Origin: Candidatus Nitrospira kreftii
Lineage (GTDB): Bacteria; Nitrospirota; Nitrospiria; Nitrospirales; Nitrospiraceae
Length of the DNA: 64,000 nt
Direction: 5' to 3'
Assembly (NCBI GenBank): GCA_014058405.1
Contig: CP047423.1
Coordinates: 3,704,501 to 3,768,500 of the forward strand
Shown here piece by piece: positions 1 through 8,607 of this stretch. The position numbers were made by a program, and so were the translations under genes. The stretch's first letter is position 1, and every line of letters starts with the position of its first letter. Under the pieces are notes generated by a model, which made no database searches, had not been told where the DNA came from, and saw only the letters and a program-made list of their open reading frames with translations.

Positions 1-1
1 G

Positions 2-460
2 ATTGAAACGAATCTCGATGACCTGAATCCTCAAACGTACGAACACATCATGGAACAATTGTTTGATGTCGGGGCTATGGATGTTGCCCTCATCCCCGTC
101 GTCATGAAGAAGAATCGACCGGGAGTGGTGTTGAGCTGCCTCGCTAAGCAAGATCGGACCGATGCCATCATCGAGATCCTGTTTCAAGAGACCTCTACAC
201 TGGGAGTACGGCTTCAAGAGATGGCTCGTCAAGTCCTTCCCCGACGATTTGTGTCCGTCACGGTCCATGGCGGAACCGTTCGCATGAAAGTCGCCGATGT
301 CGGTGCCGGCTGGGAAAAGGCGTCACCGGAGTATATCGATTGCAAGCAGATCGCAAAACGAACGGGACGACCGCTCAAGACCATCATGGAAGACGCAATA
401 TCGACCTATCGGCTGGGACTCAGCAAAATGAAACCGGCAACTATGCGAGGCCGGGCATGA
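2..460 (+). CDS. larC: LarC, nickel-pincer cofactor cyclometallase, C-terminal part
   Basis: The reading frame is open from the window edge, so the N-terminus lies outside. The 152 residues visible begin ETNLDDLNPQTYEHIMEQL, which matches the LarC/DUF111 signature ETN(I/L)DD(M/L)NPQ, followed by the FDVGAMDV motif. LarC inserts nickel into the pincer cofactor of lactate racemase and related enzymes (family knowledge). The ATG at 50 is internal, not a start. The stop overlaps the start of the next gene as ATGA, so the two are probably translated together. No larA or larE is visible here, so the client enzyme is unknown. Confidence 0.85.
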   Translation: METNLDDLNPQTYEHIMEQLFDVGAMDVALIPVVMKKNRPGVVLSCLAKQDRTDAIIEILFQETSTLGVRLQEMARQVLPRRFVSVTVHGGTVRMKVADVGAGWEKASPEYIDCKQIAKRTGRPLKTIMEDAISTYRLGLSKMKPATMRGRA

Positions 461-1461
461 CCGCCCTGCTGTACGTGCTCCTTTTCCTCGTCTCTGTCGC
501 GGTCACGCTGGGTGGATGCGCGCTCTTTACCAATGCGATCGAATGGCTAGGCAAACGGCGAGGCATTTCCGAAGGCGCCGTGGGCAGTATTTTTGCGGCC
601 ATCGGAACCACCCTACCTGAAACGTCAATCCCAATCATCGCGATTTTCTTCGGCGAAAGTCAGGAGGAGGTCGAAGTAGGGTTGGGCGCGATCTTGGGCG
701 CCCCATTCATGCTGAGCACGCTGGTCCTGCCCATTCTAGCGCTGCTGCTGCTGCTCTATGCTCGGGCCGGCAAACGGACCGCGCGCTTTCAGCTGAATTA
801 TCGTGAAGTCATGACGGATCTGACGTTTTTCATATTTGGGTATCTTGTGGCGTTAGGCTGCGCCTTCAGTCCATCCAGACTCCTCCACCTCATCGCAGCC
901 GGCGCACTCGTCTGTTTGTACATTTTCTACATGAAGATCAAATTTACTCCGACTGGCGAAGATGGAGAAGGCAGCGAATTGGAACCTCTCATTTTCGACA
1001 AGGCTGCCGACACGCCTTCCTACCTGATGATCAGCCTTCAAGCTTTCTTGGGTTTAGGGGGCTTGATACTGGGCGCCCATTTATTCGTCATGGCTGCCGA
1101 ATCGATGGCCGGTCTTTTCTCGATGTCACCGTTGATTTTAGCCTTGCTCATCGCTCCCCTTGCCACTGAGTTACCTGAGATGTCCAACAGCTTTCTCTGG
1201 CTGTATCGAAAGAAAGACCGACTCGCCGTGGCCAATGTCACAGGAGCCATGGTATTTCAGGGAACCTTGCCGGTCTCTTTGGGTTTGATTGGAACAGAGT
1301 GGGTGATTGCCCCAACTGCCATGACCAGCATGGTTTTAGCGGTGCAGGCCGTAGGTCTCTGTCTGCTGCAGATCTTGATCGGAGGCCGATGGCGCCCCTG
1401 GTTGCTTGCTGCCGGCGTGGTGTTTTATCTCGGTTATACCTTGCATCTCTATGCCAATTAA
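457..1461 (+). CDS. Sodium/calcium exchanger family membrane protein
   Basis: A 334-residue membrane protein of the Ca2+/cation antiporter superfamily. Two inverted alpha repeats are visible: an N-terminal one with AAIGTTLPETSIPI and a C-terminal one with LIAPLATELPEMSNS. Both carry the acidic residue (TLPE, ELPE) that binds cation in this family. About ten hydrophobic segments surround an acidic loop near the middle (TGEDGEGSELEP). The ATG at 457 is chosen because it overlaps the larC stop and is followed directly by a transmembrane segment; an upstream ATG at 340 would overlap larC by 120 bases. The transported ion cannot be told from sequence. Confidence 0.85.
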   Translation: MTALLYVLLFLVSVAVTLGGCALFTNAIEWLGKRRGISEGAVGSIFAAIGTTLPETSIPIIAIFFGESQEEVEVGLGAILGAPFMLSTLVLPILALLLLLYARAGKRTARFQLNYREVMTDLTFFIFGYLVALGCAFSPSRLLHLIAAGALVCLYIFYMKIKFTPTGEDGEGSELEPLIFDKAADTPSYLMISLQAFLGLGGLILGAHLFVMAAESMAGLFSMSPLILALLIAPLATELPEMSNSFLWLYRKKDRLAVANVTGAMVFQGTLPVSLGLIGTEWVIAPTAMTSMVLAVQAVGLCLLQILIGGRWRPWLLAAGVVFYLGYTLHLYAN

Positions 1462-2533
1462 ATCGCTATCATCCCGAAGTCGGCCATCAGCATCTCCTCT
1501 TCCCTTACTGGGAATTACGATGGGAGACCCCGCAGGCATTGGCCCCGAAGTCATTGCCAAAGCTCTATCAGAACCTCGTTTACAGAACGTGTGCCGATCG
1601 ATTGTGATTGGGTCCCTTCCCGTAATGGAGCGAACAGTCAAGGCCTTGAGACTCAAGTTACGCGTATGCCGTATTGATGACCCTATGACCTTACCGCCCC
1701 GCAGAGGAACCGTCGCCGTACTGGACCCGCTGGATGCTCCATTGCGAACATTCAGACCTGGCCGCGCAGCTGCAGAGACTGGTGCTGCATCGGTGGCCTT
1801 CATCAAGAAAGCCGTTGAACTGGCCCAGGTGGGTTGTATCGATGGAATGGTCACAGCCCCCATCAACAAGGAAGCCATCCATATGGCCGGCTATCATTAC
1901 CCAGGCCACACTGAATTGTTGGCGGATCTGACCCAGGCACACGAGTCGGGCATGATGATTGTGGGAGGGCCGTTGCGGATTATGTTCGTGACGACTCATG
2001 TCGCGATCAGAGATCTCTCATCGCTGCTCACTCAAGTGAAAATCGAAAGGGCAATTCGCTTGGCTCACCTCGCACTGACAACGTTGTTCAGAATCAAGCG
2101 CCCTAAAATCGGAGTGGCTGCCCTCAATCCCCACGCGGGTGAGCACGGACTGTTCGGCGACGAAGAAGCTCGCGTCATTCTCCCTGCTGCGCGTTCGGCC
2201 CAACAGCAGGGCATGCTGGCCAGTGATCCTTTGCCGGCTGATACCTTATTTGGAAAAGCTGCCAAAGGGGACTATGATGGCATCGTGGCTCTCTACCATG
2301 ATCAAGGCTTAATTCCGTTGAAACTCGTCTCGTTCGGCTTGTGTGTGAATCTTACGGTAGGGCTCCCTATCATTCGTACCTCGGTCGACCATGGAACCGC
2401 CTTTGACATCGTTGGGCGAGGAATTGCTGATCCAGGGAGTCTCGTGGAGGCCATGAAGCTAGCTGCAAATATTGCACAGACCAAGACCAGACGTCGGCAT
2501 GTCAAGAAAGGACCATCCAGACGTGTCGCCTGA
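1451..2533 (+). CDS. pdxA: 4-hydroxythreonine-4-phosphate dehydrogenase PdxA
   Basis: A 360-residue protein of normal PdxA length. The N-terminal ITMGDPAGIGPEV motif, TAPINKEAI, the metal-ligand segment YPGHTELL and the HDQGLIPLK motif are all present. PdxA oxidises 4-phosphohydroxy-L-threonine with NAD in the DXP-dependent pyridoxal phosphate pathway, using a divalent metal bound by histidines. The ATG at 1451 overlaps the end of the preceding antiporter gene by 11 bases; the further upstream start at 1406 is less likely. The next small gene overlaps its 3' end, so the block is probably one transcript leading to ksgA, a pdxA-ksgA linkage seen in many bacteria. Confidence 0.95.
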   Translation: MPIKSLSSRSRPSASPLPLLGITMGDPAGIGPEVIAKALSEPRLQNVCRSIVIGSLPVMERTVKALRLKLRVCRIDDPMTLPPRRGTVAVLDPLDAPLRTFRPGRAAAETGAASVAFIKKAVELAQVGCIDGMVTAPINKEAIHMAGYHYPGHTELLADLTQAHESGMMIVGGPLRIMFVTTHVAIRDLSSLLTQVKIERAIRLAHLALTTLFRIKRPKIGVAALNPHAGEHGLFGDEEARVILPAARSAQQQGMLASDPLPADTLFGKAAKGDYDGIVALYHDQGLIPLKLVSFGLCVNLTVGLPIIRTSVDHGTAFDIVGRGIADPGSLVEAMKLAANIAQTKTRRRHVKKGPSRRVA

Positions 2534-2840
2534 CGTGCCAAATGGCGTTTCCATCGTTCTCCAGCAACTTAAAGAACTGGAGACGATTGCGAGTCAGACT
2601 CTTCAGGATTTGAACACCGTAGCCGGGGCCGAACGAATCACAAAATGGAAAGCACAGACTGCATCGCTCATTTCGAATTCGGTTGGACCTCAACAGGGTG
2701 CGGCATTCGCCGACATCCATCCAGGACCATCATTCACCAACGATTTGGTCGAAGAATTTAGTGATCTCGTCGACTGTTATCGCACCCCTCTGCTGGCACT
2801 CGTCAAACAGTTGTCGCACACCCCTTCACCCGGGAGTTGA
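2499..2840 (+). CDS. Small hypothetical protein between pdxA and ksgA
   Basis: A 113-residue soluble protein that I do not recognise. It is mostly helical and polar (ELETIASQTLQDLNTVAGAE near residue 25), with no signal peptide or metal motif. It starts inside the 3' end of pdxA (35-base overlap) and its TGA stop overlaps the TTG proposed for ksgA. It therefore appears to be translationally coupled on both sides. The tight packing on one strand supports it being a real gene rather than chance. Confidence 0.6.
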   Translation: MSRKDHPDVSPDVPNGVSIVLQQLKELETIASQTLQDLNTVAGAERITKWKAQTASLISNSVGPQQGAAFADIHPGPSFTNDLVEEFSDLVDCYRTPLLALVKQLSHTPSPGS

Positions 2841-3682
2841 CGGTGGGCGATTCGCCCGTCCCGGCAGCCATTAAGCACCTCGGACAGAATTTCCTCATTG
2901 ACCCCAACATCGTCCGCAAGATTATTTCGGTCGCTGAACTCTCCCCCAATGACAGCGTCTTGGAAATCGGGCCCGGTCGAGGCATCCTGACAGACGCACT
3001 TTGTCAATCCGCTGGGCGAGTCACGGCGATTGAGATCGACTCTCGACTCCATGCGTACCTAACCGAACGACCAACTCAGTTTCAGAATCTCACGCTTGTA
3101 CTCGGCGACGCGATGACGTACCCGCTTGAACAGCTTCCGCTTGGTACCATCGTGGTCTCGAATCTCCCCTATTACCTATCCACCCCCCTTCTTTTTCGTC
3201 TCCTTGAGCAACCACAGCGCATCACCCGCTTGGTCCTGATGCTCCAAAACGAAGTTGCCGATCGATTAGTCGCAAAATCTGGAAGTTCGGACTACGGCCT
3301 CTTATCCGTTATGGCTCAATACTCGGCTGACATCACCAAAGCGTTCAAGGTCTCGCCACAATGTTTCCGCCCGAGACCTGGCGTTGATTCTGCGGTCGTG
3401 TTACTTCGGACTAAAGGTCGGATTGAACAGGTGAGAGAAATCCGAGATCAGTTCGCAGCGCTCGTACGAGCGGCCTTTGCGCATCGCCGCAAAACGCTCG
3501 TCAATTCACTGAGGGATCAGGGATACGATCAGCAGCATGTCGTAGCGGCATTGACGGCACTTCATTTATCTCTTTCCATACGAGCAGAAAACCTTTCTCT
3601 CGATAAATTCATTGCATTAACCCAGCAAATCCATGGATCACCTCACTCGTCCCGTCTTCGGCGAACAGATCAGCTCTCGTGA
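2837..3682 (+). CDS. ksgA: 16S rRNA dimethyladenosine transferase KsgA/RsmA
   Basis: A 281-residue Rossmann methyltransferase. It shows the family motifs HLGQNFLID near residue 15, the SAM-binding EIGPGRGILT near residue 45, and the catalytic NLPYYLSTPLL near residue 115. It dimethylates two adjacent adenosines in the 3' helix of 16S rRNA during 30S maturation. The start is TTG at 2837, overlapping the previous stop; an in-frame GTG at 2843 is an alternative. The C-terminal helical domain (FAHRRKTLVNSL) is complete. Confidence 0.93.
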   Translation: MTVGDSPVPAAIKHLGQNFLIDPNIVRKIISVAELSPNDSVLEIGPGRGILTDALCQSAGRVTAIEIDSRLHAYLTERPTQFQNLTLVLGDAMTYPLEQLPLGTIVVSNLPYYLSTPLLFRLLEQPQRITRLVLMLQNEVADRLVAKSGSSDYGLLSVMAQYSADITKAFKVSPQCFRPRPGVDSAVVLLRTKGRIEQVREIRDQFAALVRAAFAHRRKTLVNSLRDQGYDQQHVVAALTALHLSLSIRAENLSLDKFIALTQQIHGSPHSSRLRRTDQLS

Positions 3683-3734
3683 CGTTCTCGGATAACTGAC
3701 GCTTGTATTTTACAGACTTCCAGTGATGAACACC

Positions 3735-4367
3735 TTACTTTTGGCGCATGTGAATTTGAAACATGACGCGTCGGCTTTTCTCTCGGTCGAGGTGTCCGGT
3801 GCCATTTCGCAGGAGGTGCTGTCTTCCACGCCCGTTCGCCGTGGCTTTCTGTAAGAAACATTCATAGGCCCAAGGAAGCTTCTCGTGGATGACTTCCAAA
3901 CTTTTAGCCAACACGGCGAAGGACCGATCCTGACTCAACCGCAAATTGCGCACATCATCTCCGAGGTCATCGGTATATCCTTCAATCACAAAGGCCTCCA
4001 CGTCCGCCCCTTCCGGTCCGCAGGCGATGGTGGCATAGTGAGGTATGACTTCGGATAAGAAAGTTTCTGCTGGCGGTAGCAGTGTGCTCTTTCCAAACTC
4101 AAAGTTGAGCACGCTATCCGGTATCGTGGCAGTAAGAATGCTCGGGCTTTGGGCCTCCAGCCTTGTATGAAGTGGGTCGAGCCTGGGCTTTGACTCCAGG
4201 GGAGCGGTTCGGTTCAGGTCCGGCTTCACATTTCCATCCTCAACACGAGTCACATAAGCCGCGAACAAGAGAATGAAAATCACGGCGAGCGAGGTCATCA
4301 GATCTGCAACGCCGTTTGTCAGAAAAGATGACCGTTCATAGGAGTCCGGCCCAAATGATGGCTTCAT
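3735..4367 (-). CDS. MotB/ZorB-like OmpA-domain protein
   Basis: A 210-residue protein with one N-terminal membrane helix beginning at VADLMTSLAVIFILLF. Asp22 sits at the position of the proton-carrying Asp of MotB, ExbD and ZorB. The C-terminal half (about residues 95-208) is an OmpA-type peptidoglycan-binding domain with IEGYTDDLG, NLRLSQDR and REKSRRVMF. The partner channel gene lies 24 bases upstream on the same strand, so the pair should form an ion-driven membrane unit anchored to peptidoglycan. No flagellar, Tol or TonB genes are nearby. This favours a ZorAB-like pair over a flagellar stator, but the family assignment is by pattern only. Confidence 0.7.
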   Translation of the reverse strand: MKPSFGPDSYERSSFLTNGVADLMTSLAVIFILLFAAYVTRVEDGNVKPDLNRTAPLESKPRLDPLHTRLEAQSPSILTATIPDSVLNFEFGKSTLLPPAETFLSEVIPHYATIACGPEGADVEAFVIEGYTDDLGDDVRNLRLSQDRSFAVLAKSLEVIHEKLPWAYECFLQKATANGRGRQHLLRNGTGHLDREKSRRVMFQIHMRQK

Positions 4368-4391
4368 CGGTTTCCCTGATTCACGGCTTTC

Positions 4392-5594
4392 TCATTGCTT
4401 CTCTTGCGTGTGACTTCTTAGTTCTTGAAACATAGCTTCTATTTCTGGTTGCGAGAGCTGGACCGAGGAAGATTGGCTATTGATCGCCCTGGTTAGATCC
4501 TGGACGGCTTCCAGCAAAGGGGTCATGATCGGTCTCATAGCCCGTTGAACCTCATGAGCGATCTCACTAGGCAGATCATCAAGCTTCACCGGCGACTGCT
4601 TGGAGGTCAGCGCTGTGACAGCTTGAGTCGCCGATGTCAAGGCAGTAACCATCGAGCTCAAGCGTTGCTGTAGCACTTCCGCAAGTTGGGTTGTCCCATC
4701 CGTTCTGATTGGGCTGACCACAGAAATAGACCCTCCATTCATCGCCTGAGACGTCTGAAGGTGATGGCCCCCAGCTTTCTGCGGGAATAGTTCATCCAAC
4801 AGAGATAGGCACGTGCGATGCTGGCTCTCTAGACGTTGCCATATCGAATTTTCCAGCAGTGTAAAGGCATTGGCACAGGTCAAGCCGACGATTGAAGTCA
4901 CAAACTTTCCCGATAGTCCATTAATAAGACCTTGGATTCCTTCGATGTGGGGTCCGTTCGCATGGAGCCTGCTGAGACCGATCAAAATGGCAATAAACGT
5001 GAATAGCAGCCCTACTCCGGTCAGAAATGAGGGGAGTTGCCTGTAGAAACGAACGTTGAGTTGGCCTGCGCAGAGAGCCTCAAAGGAAAAGAATTCGGTG
5101 GCGGACCGCTGACTATGGACCGTCGGCTCAAGAAACCATACGGACTGTTCCACTGCGAAAGTCTTGCGGTACGAAAGCCATTCTTTTGCCAATGCCGGTT
5201 CGGCGCGGAACGTACGATCAAGGGCCTGGAGATCGTCGAGATCGCGTCGAGCATCAGCCGTCTCATTGGGAGAGGCTCGTTTCTTGGCCAAAGTTGGAAT
5301 GATAAGCCAGTCTTTGGCAACCTGTTGTCGTGCCACGACCAGAGGCAGGACAGAGGAATAGACCCTGGATAGGATCCGTCGAAGCTTGAATAGGCTCCGA
5401 AGGAGCATGGTGCCATGCCATAGAAAGAGGGTAAGGATACCAGTCACACCGATCCAGCTCAGCATCGGCCCCTGAATGCCGCCGATCATCGTCATATCCT
5501 GGCTGACCACTCCCCAAATATTTTCAGAAAGAGACCTCAGATCCATGCCATACGCCTCTCTGGTAAACCACGCATGATTCGCGGCATCCGACAA
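4392..5594 (-). CDS. MotA/TolQ/ExbB-type proton channel protein, ZorA-like
   Basis: A 400-residue protein with three membrane helices, at about residues 44-66, 188-208 and 229-248. The second contains LPSFLTGVGLLFTFIAILIG and the third GKFVTSIVGLTCANAF; both resemble the channel-lining helices of ZorA and MotA-family proteins. About 150 residues follow that are rich in helix-forming sequence and could form a cytoplasmic tail, as in ZorA. The following gene supplies the MotB-like partner. The start is near the CGGATCGCCC spacer; no better start is visible. It lacks ZorC, ZorD or ZorE partners within the window. Confidence 0.65.
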   Translation of the reverse strand: MSDAANHAWFTREAYGMDLRSLSENIWGVVSQDMTMIGGIQGPMLSWIGVTGILTLFLWHGTMLLRSLFKLRRILSRVYSSVLPLVVARQQVAKDWLIIPTLAKKRASPNETADARRDLDDLQALDRTFRAEPALAKEWLSYRKTFAVEQSVWFLEPTVHSQRSATEFFSFEALCAGQLNVRFYRQLPSFLTGVGLLFTFIAILIGLSRLHANGPHIEGIQGLINGLSGKFVTSIVGLTCANAFTLLENSIWQRLESQHRTCLSLLDELFPQKAGGHHLQTSQAMNGGSISVVSPIRTDGTTQLAEVLQQRLSSMVTALTSATQAVTALTSKQSPVKLDDLPSEIAHEVQRAMRPIMTPLLEAVQDLTRAINSQSSSVQLSQPEIEAMFQELRSHTQEKQ

Positions 5595-5951
5595 ACCAGA
5601 TCGCCCTCCTCAACTTCCGTGCCAGAGAAACTCTGGTTGATAGTAAGCCATCTTTCACTACATGCTTGGGGATATGACACAGGCGAAAGGAAATTCTTGC
5701 AGGGAGGGCGGCAATATTTTCAGGGAAGGTGTGAACTTGGTGTATGAGCCAATATGCACTTGGCCTGAATCAGACAACGCATCCAGATCTGAGTCATCAT
5801 TGATGAAACCATGGTGTTATCTCGATCTCTGGCTATCGCGGATCGAGCAAGATCTGTTGGGCGCTCGATTGAAAGCCAGTGTTCGTGGTATGGTTGGACG
5901 TATGGTGTCTGTATACGCTGAAGGCACAAACCTCGAGGATCCCAAATTCTA
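5595..5951. other. Intergenic region without a convincing gene
   Basis: A 357-base stretch between the divergent ZorA-like gene and the lipoprotein gene. A 96-codon open frame on the plus strand (5662-5952) and one on the minus strand (5720-6037) overlap each other. Neither has a recognisable domain, a good ribosome site or family-like composition. It probably carries the promoters for the two divergent flanking genes; no clear -35/-10 pair was identified. Confidence 0.4.
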
Positions 5952-6293
5952 ATGGTAGCCTTAACATCCGTCAGAGTTTTCATTGGCATACTTTTGATTT
6001 CAGTTGGCATAACGGGCTGTGCCAGTGAATTTATCATGGTGGGGACCTCTGGAGAACCACTCCTAATATCGCGACGGGGATTTACACCGGCTGAATGTAC
6101 GGCACTCGTAAAAGGTGACGCCGCAGATATGGGCCTTACGTTGAGATATATTCATATACGAGGAAACACCGTTGGACGTTCACTCTTATGGCCTTTTGAA
6201 CCCGGATATGCCTGTGAGGGTGGAGTAGGTCCAGAACAGGGTCCAATCGGTACTTACCTCCAGACTCTTCATATTCCTCGCCGCGGCTCATGA
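5952..6293 (+). CDS. Small predicted lipoprotein
   Basis: A 113-residue protein with a basic-hydrophobic N-terminus (VRVFIGILLISVGITGC) ending in the lipobox ITGC at about residue 23, consistent with lipoprotein signal peptidase cleavage. The mature part contains two further cysteines (FTPAECTALV and GYACEGG) that could pair. No family is recognised. GAGG upstream at about 5937 is a weak ribosome site. It stands alone between the ZorAB-like pair and the diguanylate cyclase. Confidence 0.5.
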   Translation: MVALTSVRVFIGILLISVGITGCASEFIMVGTSGEPLLISRRGFTPAECTALVKGDAADMGLTLRYIHIRGNTVGRSLLWPFEPGYACEGGVGPEQGPIGTYLQTLHIPRRGS

Positions 6294-6590
6294 TCGAGCG
6301 TTCTCTCACCTCCCTCCTGTTCCTTTCTCTTGTTGATGGCTCATGCCATGAAGGCGTGTGAACGGATCTTGAGAGCCTGACTTGGCTTAGACCGCTCAGT
6401 CATCTTGTAAACCGTCGATTGTTCAGGGCTTTCGTACGCTGTGAGTGTGACCAAGATGTCGGCGCGGCATTCTTAGCCCATATGAGCTCTTCAGCGATTC
6501 GCTTGTTCGATACCGGTCTTCAGTTATACTTATTGAAGGTCTCAAGGCTGGATGGTCTTGGCTTCCAGAATCGTTTCCGATGAGCACGCG

Positions 6591-7517
6591 ATGATCAAGG
6601 TCCTACTGGTTGAAGACAACGTCGTCGACGCATGCCTCACCCGGGACATCCTGGCTGAATGGAGCCTGGAAACATTTGAGATCACGCATGTAAGCCGTTT
6701 GAGTGACGCCTTCAGGCATCTGGCCCGTGCACGGTTTGATGCGGTGCTCTTGGATCTTTCGCTCCCGGACGGCTATGGACTTTCGACAGTACGCCAAATG
6801 CAGGCCGCCAACCCTACGATTGCTATCATCGTGCTGAGCGGACTCAATGATCAAACGCTCGCGTTGCAGGCTGTCAAGAATGGGGCACAGGATTATCTGG
6901 TCAAAGGAGAACGACAATCGGAATTACTGGCACGCTCAATCCGTTATGCCATCGAACGAAAACGGGCTGAAGAACGGCTCACATACCTGGCCCAATATGA
7001 TCAGTTAACCGGCCTTGTGAACCGCACCTTGTTTCGAGATCGCCTCGTTCAAGCCATGGCCAGGAGCAAGCGGCTCCAACAACCTTTGGGTCTCATGCTG
7101 CTTGATCTTGATGGATTCAAACCGGTGAATGATACCCTGGGCCATAATGTCGGTGATCAACTCTTGAAATTAGTCGCTGAACGATTGCACGAGTGCGTAC
7201 GCGAAGTGGACACCGTAGCACGCATGGGTGGAGATGAGTTCACCATTATACTTGAGGGCCTGATATGCGAAGAGGATATCACGCTGGTCGCAGAGCGCAT
7301 CACGAAATCACTGGCGCAGCCTTTTCAGATCGACACTCACCAAGCATCTATCGGAGTCAGTATCGGAATTACCGTTTATCCAACTGACGATCATGATGTC
7401 GACGAGCTGTTAAAGCACGCCGATGCCGCCATGTATCGCGCTAAGCAGCAAGGTGGCAGCTCCTATCAGTTCCACATCCCCAACGACCCCCAGCCCTCTC
7501 TTCTCCCACGACCATAA
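6591..7517 (+). CDS. Response regulator with GGDEF diguanylate cyclase domain
   Basis: A 308-residue two-domain signalling protein. Residues 1-120 form a receiver domain with the acidic pair E8/D9, phospho-acceptor D55 (LLDLSLPDG) and conserved K105 (LVKGE). Residues 130-300 form a GGDEF domain with an intact RMGGDEF active site (213-217). The inhibitory I-site RxxD (REVD, 204-207) is exactly five residues ahead of it. It should make cyclic di-GMP from two GTP when phosphorylated, with product inhibition. No EAL domain is present. No histidine kinase lies next to it. The start at ATG 6591 fits the receiver fold; ATG 6552 is an alternative with an AAGG upstream. Confidence 0.9.
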   Translation: MIKVLLVEDNVVDACLTRDILAEWSLETFEITHVSRLSDAFRHLARARFDAVLLDLSLPDGYGLSTVRQMQAANPTIAIIVLSGLNDQTLALQAVKNGAQDYLVKGERQSELLARSIRYAIERKRAEERLTYLAQYDQLTGLVNRTLFRDRLVQAMARSKRLQQPLGLMLLDLDGFKPVNDTLGHNVGDQLLKLVAERLHECVREVDTVARMGGDEFTIILEGLICEEDITLVAERITKSLAQPFQIDTHQASIGVSIGITVYPTDDHDVDELLKHADAAMYRAKQQGGSSYQFHIPNDPQPSLLPRP

Positions 7518-7548
7518 CCAGCAAGTCCGTAGGGTCGCCTCGTAGTCA

Positions 7549-8340
7549 TTAGCGACCGATTTCAGCAAGGGGCTGATCGGAAATCGAATAGGATCCGAGC
7601 GGATTCGGGGTGAGCTGATTCATCCTCGGAAGCTCTGAAGGGGACGGATTGGGGCGCGCATCCGGAGTCAGCAGAAGGCCCCATTGCTGATTGTTCTGAC
7701 ACAGGTTGTCCACGATGAGACTCTCCGCGTCCTGGAACAGCAGAATGCCGCTGAGCATATTTCCCTCACACCGATTGCGCACCAACTCTGGATGGCTTCC
7801 CGGATCACGCACGGCGATACCAAAGTGGTGATTATCGAAACAATGGTTATCGGTCACTCGCGGATAGGCTCCGGCAAATATAAAAATGCCTGATTCACGG
7901 TTCCGACACACTTCATTGTCGACCAATGTCGCACCGCACTGAGGACCATACAAAACCACCCCAGACAAAATTCCTTCCATAGCTCGACAGTGCCTAATCG
8001 TACAGGTAGAGTTGAGGATGTTGAGGGCTGAGTGCTGATCACTACCGACATAGCGGAACGTGATACCGGCAATCCACCCTTCCGGCACTTCTTGTAGGTA
8101 AAGAGGGCCTCCGCGCCGTGAAAAAATCTGGACAAGGTCACGACCCGCACCAACGAGTCGAATAGGCCGCTGACTGACGAAAATTTTGTCTTCGTAAATC
8201 CCGGGACGCACATAAACTTGATCCGACTCACCCATATCATGTATCGCCTCGCTTGGGAGCATGTATTTGTTCTGCCCAGAGCAGTCAACGATCAGTGTTT
8301 TGCCTCCTAAGGGATTAGACGGGACTGAATCTATATTCAT
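7549..8340 (-). CDS. Right-handed parallel beta-helix (NosD-like) protein
   Basis: A 263-residue protein built of short repeats typical of a parallel beta-helix: IRLVGAGRDLVQI, SALNILNSTCTIRHC, GVVLYGPQCGATLVDNEV, GIFIFAGAYPRVTDNHC, GIAVRDPGSHPELVRNRC, GILLFQDAESLIVDNLC. The N-terminal part (YVRPGIYEDKIFV) resembles DUF1565. There is no signal peptide, so it seems to be cytoplasmic. Such folds occur in carbohydrate-active enzymes and structural proteins; no catalytic residues can be named. It is convergent with the diguanylate cyclase and divergent from the YbgF-like gene. Confidence 0.75.
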   Translation of the reverse strand: MNIDSVPSNPLGGKTLIVDCSGQNKYMLPSEAIHDMGESDQVYVRPGIYEDKIFVSQRPIRLVGAGRDLVQIFSRRGGPLYLQEVPEGWIAGITFRYVGSDQHSALNILNSTCTIRHCRAMEGILSGVVLYGPQCGATLVDNEVCRNRESGIFIFAGAYPRVTDNHCFDNHHFGIAVRDPGSHPELVRNRCEGNMLSGILLFQDAESLIVDNLCQNNQQWGLLLTPDARPNPSPSELPRMNQLTPNPLGSYSISDQPLAEIGR

Positions 8341-8547
8341 GATCTTTTCTCCTTACACATGCTCTCAACGTTTTACACAAACTCTTCGTCCTTAGGGGGT
8401 ATCCACTGAATGACGGAGGAGAACGGTTCTGTACAATTCTGTGTCTTTACTCATCAGTTTCATGAACCATTCGAGAGTCGGAAGGACACGATCTTGTAGT
8501 GAGCTCCTGTTATTCAATGGGTTTGCATCAGCAGACAACATAGGTCA

Positions 8548-8562
8548 TGGCATAGCGATTGC
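8548..8562 (+). promoter_or_regulatory. Candidate sigma-54 promoter (-24/-12)
   Basis: TGGCATAGCGATTGC matches the sigma-54 core TGGC-N7-TTGC with exact spacing. It lies 46 bases before the ATG of the YbgF-like gene. Two FhlA-type activators encoded elsewhere in the window show that sigma-54 regulation is used in this genome. No obvious activator-binding dyad was found in the 200 bases upstream. Confidence 0.45.
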
Positions 8563-8607
8563 GTAATCTAGGCATTCGTCTATGGCTTGAGCGGATGGAG
8601 GATCGGC

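Noticed and set aside
5662-5952. A 96-codon frame before the small lipoprotein.
   Set aside because: No ribosome site, no domain, and it overlaps another frame of equal quality on the opposite strand.
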